Source of the DNA: Trissonchulus latispiculum
Taxonomy: Eukaryota; Nematoda; Enoplea; Enoplida; Ironidae
Direction of reading: 5' to 3'
Length of the DNA stretch: 64,000 nt
Assembly: GCA_030248195.1 (NCBI GenBank)
Contig: JASAND010022070.1
Span: 33,241-97,240, forward strand
Shown: positions 56,455 through 64,000 of the stretch, piece by piece
Numbering within the stretch: the first letter of the stretch is position 1
Layout: the number at the start of each line of letters is the position of its first letter
The notes under the pieces: model-generated
What the model saw: only the letters and a program-made list of their open reading frames with translations
What the model was told of the DNA's origin: nothing
The model's database searches: none
Translations under genes and position numbers: made by a program

Positions 56455-57661
56455 GGGGTGCGACTAAAATCTACTTGCCCGACTTTGTCCGATTGGCCTA
56501 CGTTTTGGCGAAGTTATAGAGGATGGGTGTATCCAAAAAATATCGGGTACTGAGATCTTAGCTGCCGTCCAGCCATGTGCAGCCGTCGGGTCTATGTACC
56601 CGACTCCCCCCTTTTTCACAACTACCAACATAATAAATTAAAAATCTCTGTGGGCTGCAAGACGCTAGCGTCAAGGTAGCCATTTGCCAATGTGATTTTG
56701 CACATATTCGCCTATCTAACTTATCTGAATCGAAGGGAATTACTCTTCAAACTTGAACTTTCGGCAAAAATTTAAAAAATTTTGGCTAACGAAAGGAAAA
56801 CTTTACTACTGGTGCGAGCTATAAGGCTGTAATTTGGCACATGCAGAGGCCCTGTAGGAGTACTCATTTGTGCCAAATGGCAAGAAATTCTGCCGCCTGA
56901 AAAACTTTTATGTCCACTTAAATCTTCAAAAATTGCCAAAATTGACATTCTTAGTCTGGCGTATCCTGAGTAGAAGCTTTCAGCAGTCTTAGAAGTCACC
57001 ACCTCCCTCCACTGATCGAGCTGAAATTTGATGTGGGTGTACTTTCAACCATGCTGAGTTCAAATATCTCAAAAAATTTAATTTCAAAAAAATTAATTTT
57101 TTCCGATTTCTGGGGTACCATTGCCCAAAAAAGGCGATTTTGTCAATTTTTAACGATTAAAGTTGACATAAAATTTTGTCAGGCGGCAGGATTTCTTGCC
57201 ATTTGGCACAAATGAGTACTCCTATAGGGTCTCTGTATATGCCAAATTGCAGTCATATAGCTCACACCAGTAATAAAATTTTCCTTTCTTTTTTCCTTTT
57301 TCAAATTTTCCTTTTTTAAAATTTTACCGAAACTTCAACTTTGAGAGTAATTCCCTTAGATGCAGATAATATAGAGACGTCTAGTATTTTTTCTGCAGGT
57401 AGGGGCACATGTGCCAAATCACATTGGCAAATGACAACCTTGAAGCTAAGGTCTTGCAGCCAGCAGTTATTTCTAATTTATTATGTTTGTTCTTGTGAAA
57501 AAGGGGGGGAGGTCAGGCACATAAATCCGACGGCTGCACATGGCTGGAAGGCAGCTAAGAACCAACGAAAGTATTTTTTGACCACACCCATGCTCTATAA
57601 CTTCGCCAAAAGGTAGGCCAATTATACAAAGTCGGGGCAAAAGTTTAGTCGCCCCCCTTAA
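56451..57661. mobile_element. TTAA-flanked foldback element, arms about 550-600 bp
   Basis: TTAAGGGGTGCGACTAAA at the left and TTTAGTCGCCCCCCTTAA at the right. Mirrored landmarks include TATAACTTCGCCAAAA, CAGCCATGTGCAGCCGTCGG, CAAATGGCAAGAAATCCTGCCG-like sequence and the AGGAGTACTCATTTGTGCC block. The centre is near 57056. No coding capacity. Confidence 0.82.
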
Positions 57662-58204
57662 ATCCGAAATCTGGATTGCAGCAATTTTCGTAGCAACCCA
57701 AACTCATTTGATTAACTTAATTGCATCTTGCAAAGTCAGTCATAGCAAAACGTTCTAGATTTTGATTACGATAGTCAGAATTGAGTAGATCCAGGTTTCA
57801 GTTCTAGCTAATTTAGGTAAAATCCAATCTTCGCTTCATAAGAGAATATAAGCGGTATATCAAACAATATCTTTCTTTGCTCTATTCTCTGATCCTTGGG
57901 AGTACTTAGCGAAAGGTGTTTTTGCAACCGCTTTTCATTGTTCTCTAATACATAGATATCGTTACTTTCATATTCTAGTGATATGCTTGCAACAGTTCAA
58001 ACATTCTGTCAAAAGTGGGGCAATAACGCTTTCCTGTAGATGCCCAATTCCATGTCGGTAATTTAACTTTAAATGTCATTAAATACTAAAGCTACTGGAG
58101 TAGAGCAAATTTATTTAGTTATTAAATTTGTTGGTTGCCCGGGATAGTTCTTGAATATGGTTGTCCAGGATCTGATAGGGCAACAAATCATAACTCATGG
58201 TTTG
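57662..58204. other. no recognised feature
   Basis: AT-rich sequence with no supported gene or repeat. Confidence 0.35.
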
Positions 58205-58518
58205 ATTACAGGTACCAAGAGTACATAATGATAAGAGTAAGCCACTAGGCACACTCTCTGTTATCAGATCAAAAACTATGCTCTGTTCGCTAGCGGCTGA
58301 CCCGCGAATCAGTACCTGTTCGAAATGGGGGCACGACACTCACTCTATGCTTGTTTGTTAATGCTCAAAATATAAGCTGTGTGTGCGCGAATTTTCTGCC
58401 TGCTTCGAGCTTTAGAACACAAGCATAGGGCGCGAATTCTTTTGAAGCGAAGGGTCTGATTTGGGGGGTCAGCCGTTAGCGAGCAGAGCATAGAGTTTGC
58501 TCTAATAACCAAGAGCAT
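58205..58518. mobile_element. short foldback element, relative of 33421-33815
   Basis: CCAAGAGTACATAATGATAAG, TCTGTTATCAGATC, CTCTGTTCGCTAGCGGCTGACCC, and the inverse GGGGTCAGCCGTTAGCGAGCAGAGCATAG near 58465. The same landmarks in the same order as the earlier copy. Confidence 0.65.
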
Positions 58519-60210
58519 CCTAGTTTCATTGTCTTGCAGATACTGAGCGTTGAACGTGATATATTGTGTGTTATAATGTTAAAACGTTTGCTTTCCACCA
58601 TAATTTAGCTTGATTAGAGATTGATTGATTTTTAATTTAGATCATAAAAACTGGCGGATATATTACAAGACTGTTAATAGTTTAAGCAAGAGTTTATAAT
58701 ACCAAGAGTAAGACACTCAGCTCTTCCTAATAGAATAAGCTTGCGAGATGCGACACATTAAGGCCGAAATCTCGGGGGGCTTCAAACATACAACGTGTAC
58801 ATACAGCGTGTAAACATACAACGCTGACATTTTTCAAAAACGGTCGTTTTGACAAACTATAACTTGAGCTAGGAAAATCGTACAGCAATAATTTTTATAT
58901 CATTATGTTGCGTAGAATGAGATCTTTTTAACGATAATCTCGTACAAATACAGCAACAACGTACGTTTTGAAGAAAAGATGAAATTCTTGGAATTTCCGT
59001 GGGAAGGATGTTTTATTGCCAGCGTTGTAAGAGACTGCCTGAGCCGAACTACATAAGTAGTAAAGATCGCCACCACCCCCCCGCTAGTTTCTCAAGTTGG
59101 ACAGTTGCCAACTAATGACGTCACCAACATCATTAAATATTGACAACAGTTGTTATATTACTTTTTTAATACTAACTGTCAATTTAAAAACTGACGTTCA
59201 CAAATCAATTACCTAGATAGTCATCCAAAACAGGTTATATAGCAATCATTTTGATGGCTGCTTATATCACGTGATATAAACAACAATAAGAGACCCTAGC
59301 TAACCTTACCTATCTAACAATTACGTCACAATTCCTTGAATGTCTTTATTGCTAAAACAACCTCGTGTTTCGCTAACTATAACCCCGCCCTCCGCACTGA
59401 TTCAACAAGCTTTCTGCGCAATCATCCCTTCCGCCCAGCCGCCAGATTGTTTTTTCCTAAAACTCGTCAGAGCTGCATATTGCGCAATCAGTAATCATTT
59501 AATTGCGTAATCATTTCTCCTGGGGCTAAGTCACTGTTTCATTACTTTAAATACCTCCACTGACGAAAGGGAGAAACCTAATTCAGATTTGTTAATTACT
59601 GCTGTTGCTTGTTGCATCTTATTAACTGCTATTGGTAATTGTTAATGTTGTCTCTAAAACAACAAATATCTTAAAGCTTTTCTTAATGAAGTCAAAGCAG
59701 TTAGCTAACATTATTTCCGATAATTATTTCTCTTCTAGCAACCTTGTTCTTTGAAAGACACCAGCTTTTAGCGCATAAGGTAATGTCTGTTTTTGCCAGA
59801 AAATCAATTGTTTAAACTTTGAAGCATCCCTTTGTAAAGTAGGCGACGTATTTGCCATATAATTTTAACAGCTTAATTTAACTTAGCAAAGCAAACTGCC
59901 TTACATAGCGAGCCCAACTTAAGTTTTTTTGCTGGTTTAGAGGCCTCATCTTGTGCTACACTTGCATTCTTTTTAAACATATAAAGTTTACATTTAGCTG
60001 AACTATGGGAAATTAAAATTTGGAAATAATTGTTACAAAGTACTTTGATAATTTGCCTTCTTTCTCTTCTAGTAGTCCAAATAAAACATTTTTTAATTGC
60101 AAACATAAAATAGCTCGTAAAAAAAAGTTGTTACTACAGCCAAATATCCATAGTGATACCGCCTCTATGATATTAATGTTATTTTAATTATTTTCAGTTT
60201 CTTGTTTTAG
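58519..60210. other. no recognised gene upstream of the polymerase
   Basis: ACATACAACGTGTACATACAGCGTGTAAACATACAACG near 58787-58825 is a short imperfect tandem repeat. The rest is AT-rich with no clear gene; a minus-strand frame at 60106-59873 is Lys-rich without motif. If the polymerase belongs to a Polinton-type element, other element genes could be expected on one side, but I see none here. Confidence 0.35.
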
Positions 60211-61371
60211 ATGCCGAACAAGTGTAGGCTCTGTAACAGAAGCTTTGACAGTAATGATGTGTTACGTAATCATTTGTTAACTTTACATCAGACTTGCTGC
60301 CGATTCTGTGGGAAGATTTTTACTAGAAAAGGGAATCTACAAAATCACATCCGTCTTCGTCACACCGCCGACTTTCCACCCCATGTAGATTCTACGGTTT
60401 CAGAGGGCTTTAATGGCCCACATTCTTCGACTGACGAAGTACAGGTGGGTGGTGCCCCGCCTAGGATGAATGTCTTTTCTCCAATTATTTCTGATCAGAA
60501 ACATTATTGCCTTTATCAGACATCTGAGCGTGATAATGACAAATTTCATACGACTAATAGTACGTTTAGCCTTCGATTTAAAGATATGGAGAATATTTCA
60601 CTCGAAGATGCTTTTGTTCTTCTTCACGAAATATTATCGTCCGTAATATCTCTAATTACAAGCAGCTTTCAGTCTTATGACAAACTTAAAGCTATGTTGG
60701 AATCTCCTACCTTGGATTATCCTATACTTTTGCCATTGATTTCTGTCATCGACTTCACACCCGAATTAGTTCTTGATCACATCATGAACGTTCTTCAGTC
60801 TTACGAAAACTTTCGTTTCGATTCCGGAGTTCTCTTGACCATAACTCACATCAGTGTACCTGAGCCTGGCCGCGGTTTTGGTGATGGACGTAGAACTCTG
60901 AGAAATATCAGAACTCGTAAAATTGTCAGCCTACCAATTTGGCTTAGAAAGAAACGTTGTATTCTGCAAATAAACGCTGCAGAAAATTGTTTAATTCATG
61001 CGATCGTTGTGGCAAGGTCAATCATAGATCATACTATTCAAAAGAAGTTCAACTCAGTAAAGCCTAATTTGGGAAAACGTTCGCGTGACCGTACCTTAAA
61101 ACAAATAACTCGAATGGATCGAAGCAGCGGCTTGCGGAACGAGCTCGTTCGGCAGATCATCGAACAATGTAGCTTCGAAAGCGGCGAAGCTTTTTCAATC
61201 AGTCATTTGCGTACTATTCAACAAAATCTGCCAAGCTATCAAATAAACGTTTGGTCTGCTGACCAATTTGGCGAGAATATATTCCTAGTGGGCCGTTTAG
61301 CGATAAACAAATTAACTTACTTCTGTATAATGGACACTTCGACGTCATCACAAAAATGGCAGCGTTTTTGA
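60211..61371 (+). pseudogene. polymerase N-terminal region with two C2H2 zinc fingers
   Basis: The frame opens at 60211 with CRLCNRSFDSNDVLRNH (first C2H2 finger) and CRFCGKIFTRKGNLQNH (second), then a long unique segment. LPIWLRKKRC followed by INAAENCLIHAI resembles the conserved stretch before the polymerase proper in many metazoan Polinton-like polymerases (a basic patch, then an N-C/A-I-containing helix). The frame stops at 61371; the related reading continues in another frame from about 61335, so this is one gene broken by a frameshift. Confidence 0.7.
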
Positions 61372-62375
61372 ATACACGCAATTACTGTCCTAAGTGCAAA
61401 ACTGGCTTCGACACAGCTAATTTCGTCACCGCTGCCCCCTCAGGCTGTGGGTTATGCCACTACGTTTATTGCACAAATACTGCCGACAAAACGACTGCAG
61501 AATCTACTTACTGTCAAAACTGCAATCGATACTGGCTTAGCCATGCATGTTACGAAAACCATGTAAACAACATATGCCAAAAAATGAAGAGATGTGGAAG
61601 TTGCTCTCGCGTAGTTTATCCTACCAAACTAAATGATCATCACTGTGGAAAGGTGCAATGCTTTACTTGTAAGCTGTGGGTCGGAGCAAATCATGAATGC
61701 TACATGCAGCCAGTTGTTAATAATCGACAGGCAACTGACTGCACAGCTGACATTATGGATCAGGGAGAAGACATTTCTTTTCTTCCTGGAGACAGTACTG
61801 TTGATGAAGTAGCACAAGCTTGGAAAGATCAGGTTGAAGCCGAAGATCTACACCTAGCTTCTCATCTTTTACCAGATGAAAGAAACCAGAAACAATTGTT
61901 GACACCATCATACTTTGTGTTCGATTTTGAAACTATGATTATGCCCGACGGATTGCATAAGCCAAATCTGTGTGTTGTTCAATCTTTGGAAGAACCTCAC
62001 CGCCAGTGGACATTCAGCGATTTGACAGCTGGTAAGGATTTCTGTCACTGGTTGTTCAATTCAAAAGAGACAAGATCTTCAACATTTATCGCGCATAATT
62101 TTGGCGGATATGACGGTTATTTCGTTATGGATTATTTATGCGAAAATGGTATCAAACCGGATGTCATTTATAGGGCAGGAAAGATTCTGAGTTTGTACGT
62201 CAGTGGCCCTAAGATACGATTCATTGACTCTTACAATTTTTTACCAATGCCATTATCCAAGCTACCCAAAACATTTGGATTCACAGAAATGAAGAAAGGG
62301 TATTTCCCTTATCTGTTTAATAAACCGGAAAAATCAAGACTACGTTGGCAGATTGCCCGACCTATCATTCTTTGA
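61356..62375 (+). pseudogene. polymerase Cys-rich linker and exonuclease motifs I-II
   Basis: MAAFLNTRNYCPKC is followed by many C-x2-C pairs (about residues 11-115). The 3'-5' exonuclease follows: FVFDFETM (Exo I, Asp and Glu catalytic) near 61916-61938, and FIAHNFGGYDGYFVM (Exo II) near 62087-62131. IRFIDSYNFLPMPLSKLP is the usual protein-primed polymerase segment between Exo II and III. The frame ends at 62375, after a break near 62340. Confidence 0.8.
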
Positions 62376-63173
62376 TACTGCTTCAAGGAAGCTTGGAGAG
62401 CATGAAGCCATCATAAAATGGTATCAAATTCAGCAGGAAGAGTTTTCAAAAAATAATTCGATGAAGTATGATTTGCGTAAAGAACTGTTAGAATATTGCA
62501 TCAGTGACGTACATATTTTACGAGCCTCCTGTATTGCGTTCAGACAGTTTTTTATGGAAGCAACAAATGGTGTGGATCCTTTTGAATCCTCAATAACGAT
62601 TGCTTCGGCATGTAACCAAGTCTTTCGTCGTAACTTTTTGCGAGAAAATACCATTGCTATAATCCCTCCTCAAGGGTATGTCCGCGTAAACAATTTAGTA
62701 GAAATGCAATGTGTTGGCTGCGGTGGATTAGTTCGAAAACAGGGGAAACAATACAACATGCTCTAAACGGGGGAGAGACTAAATTTGGAAGTTACTATGT
62801 GGATGGTTATTGCTCTCAGTCTGCCAAAAGCGGTAAACCAGTAATATATGAATTTTATGGATGCTTTTTCCACGGACATTACTGCCTATTTAAAGGTAAT
62901 TCTGGACTGAATCCTTCTTTCAGGGAATTATTAAAATGCCGTTACCAACAAACCCTAGATCACCGTAAATGTTTGCTATCGACTGGTGCGGAACTAATTG
63001 AAATGTGGGAATGCGAGTTTTTTACTGACATGCTAAAGAACAATAAGCAGTTGCAGGAATTTGCTAAATCCCAAACGGATGTCCCGGAACAACTACAGCC
63101 CCGAGATGCCTTTTTCGGCGGTCGAACAAACGCTGTGCATCTCTACTATAAAGTAAAAGCTCGGAAGAACTAA
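62353..63173 (+). pseudogene. polymerase exonuclease motif III and pre-palm region
   Basis: The frame 62353-62766 has ELLEYCISDVHILRASC (Exo III, Y-x3-D) near 62490-62540. After another break the frame 62709-63173 has VIYEFYGCFFHGHYC and PRDAFFGGRTNAVHLYYK, both typical of Polinton-like polymerases just before palm motif A. Confidence 0.8.
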
Positions 63174-64000
63174 TTAATTATTACGATATAACATCCTCTA
63201 CCCCTGGGTGAATGCTAATTGCAACTATCCGATAGGTCATCCAATCATAATCACCGAAAACTTTTCAGATGTAGTAATATTTCGGACTTGTGAAATGCTC
63301 AGTCCTACCCCCACGACGCCTTTACTTTCAGGTTTGCCTTATAAAACTGTAATGGAAAATGATGTTTCCTTTATGCTCTCAATGTGCAAACCAACGGAAT
63401 CAAAAGGAATGCACACACAGCGACGCAGAAAGAGTTCTCACTCGGTACGTGGTTCCCTTTTGAAATGATTACGGCATTGAAGAAACGGATACAAAATGGT
63501 TAAAATTCAAGAGATCTGGCATTGGGAAAAGCGATCTGCGGAGCTTTTTAAAGGAATACATCCGCTCGTTTCTAAAGCTAAAACAAGAAGCAAGTGGATG
63601 GCCGAGTAGCCCGTTTCAGAACAGGAGAAGTTATCCTATTTGCAGGAGTATGAAGAAATCGAAGAAGGAGTGAAAACAGGGCGGTTCCCCTATCTGCAAC
63701 AATCCAGGAAAAAGAGCAGTTGCTAAATTAATGCTCAATTCTTTTTGGGGATGACACGGAAAAAACCCAGGTATCGTCCAAACCCGTTACTTGTCCAACT
63801 ACGCAGAATATGGCCTGTGATAGATGAGAAGAGATCCTTCGATTGATGTTCGTGATCTTCATTTCACGACGAATGACTCTATGGCTATAATCAGCTATAA
63901 GATGCAGCATGATTTTCTACCTCCGGACAATAAAGCAAACGTAGTGGTAACGGCGTTTACCACTTGTTATGCCAGACTGAAATTGTACGGCTATCTAGAA
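63174..64000 (+). pseudogene. polymerase palm motifs A and B, broken
   Basis: The YDIT and LYPWVN halves of palm motif A (D-x2-SLYP) lie in two frames near 63181-63222, with a frameshift between them. A KQEASG-like segment is seen near 63577, and KLMLNSFWG (motif B) near 63727, followed directly by TGA. VVVTAFTTCYARLKLYGYLE near 63940-64000 is the conserved stretch that follows motif B. The gene leaves the window in this frame. Confidence 0.75.

Larger units (their letters stand above)
60211..64000 (+). pseudogene. protein-primed family B DNA polymerase, Polinton/Maverick-like, decayed
   Basis: Consecutive plus-strand frames cover an N-terminal zinc-finger region, a Cys-rich linker, the 3'-5' exonuclease and the polymerase palm, in that order, up to the window edge. 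Breaks occur near 61335, 62340, 62745, 63200 and several times between 63468 and 63800. At least five frame changes plus stops mean no full protein can be made. Such polymerases replicate DNA from a protein primer and are found in Polintons/Mavericks, adintovirus-like elements and linear plasmids. No integrase, ATPase, protease or capsid gene is in view, so the exact element type is open. The motif with the last catalytic Asp pair (DTDS) lies beyond 64000. Confidence 0.82.

Overview
The window is an AT-rich, repeat-rich piece of an animal nuclear genome, most likely an invertebrate. It has short coding exons bounded by GT/AG splice sites and no operon-like gene packing. It also carries tRNA-derived SINEs, LINE and LTR retrotransposon remains, a hAT-type MITE, many foldback elements and a decayed protein-primed DNA polymerase B. 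I cannot name the species; a tunicate, mollusc or cnidarian would all fit.

Layout. 1-1835: nothing recognised. 1836-4800 (minus): Ty3/gypsy RT-RNase H remnant followed by two paralogous Cys-rich ORFs. 4840-7692: MITE fragments, microsatellite, tRNA-like sequence. 8038-9737 (minus): last exons of an unrecognised host gene. 9920-22735: DNA-transposon derivatives (TTAA-flanked MITE, several foldbacks, a hAT MITE with perfect TSD), SINEs, GAAACT-rich repeats, and a lone signal-peptide exon at 15883. 22764-28900: an LTR retrotransposon (5' LTR, PBS, decayed gag-protease) containing a younger, internally deleted LTR element at 26752-28554. 28905-32405 (minus): a dead LINE. 32421-37317: foldbacks, an octamer minisatellite, a 2 x 1.19 kb tandem duplication and a 2 x 0.3 kb tandem duplication.

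38063-50075 (plus) is the main host gene. I assembled 15 exons by hand from splice sites and reading-frame phase. They encode a DEG/ENaC-family ion channel: TM1, the post-TM1 FPATTLC motif, the finger cysteines and the start of the thumb. A kringle-like domain and a C-type-lectin-like domain are inserted in the extracellular region. The final exons (thumb, TM2) were not found. This architecture is the most interesting item in the window.

50380-58518: more foldbacks, three TTAA-bounded elements abutting head to tail, and a 5'-truncated LINE. 60211-64000 (plus): a multiply frameshifted protein-primed family B DNA polymerase of the Polinton/Maverick (or adintovirus-like) type with an N-terminal C2H2 zinc-finger region; it runs off the window end.

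All calls come from reading the sequence; no search or alignment program was run, so repeat boundaries are approximate unless a TSD or TTAA is stated.
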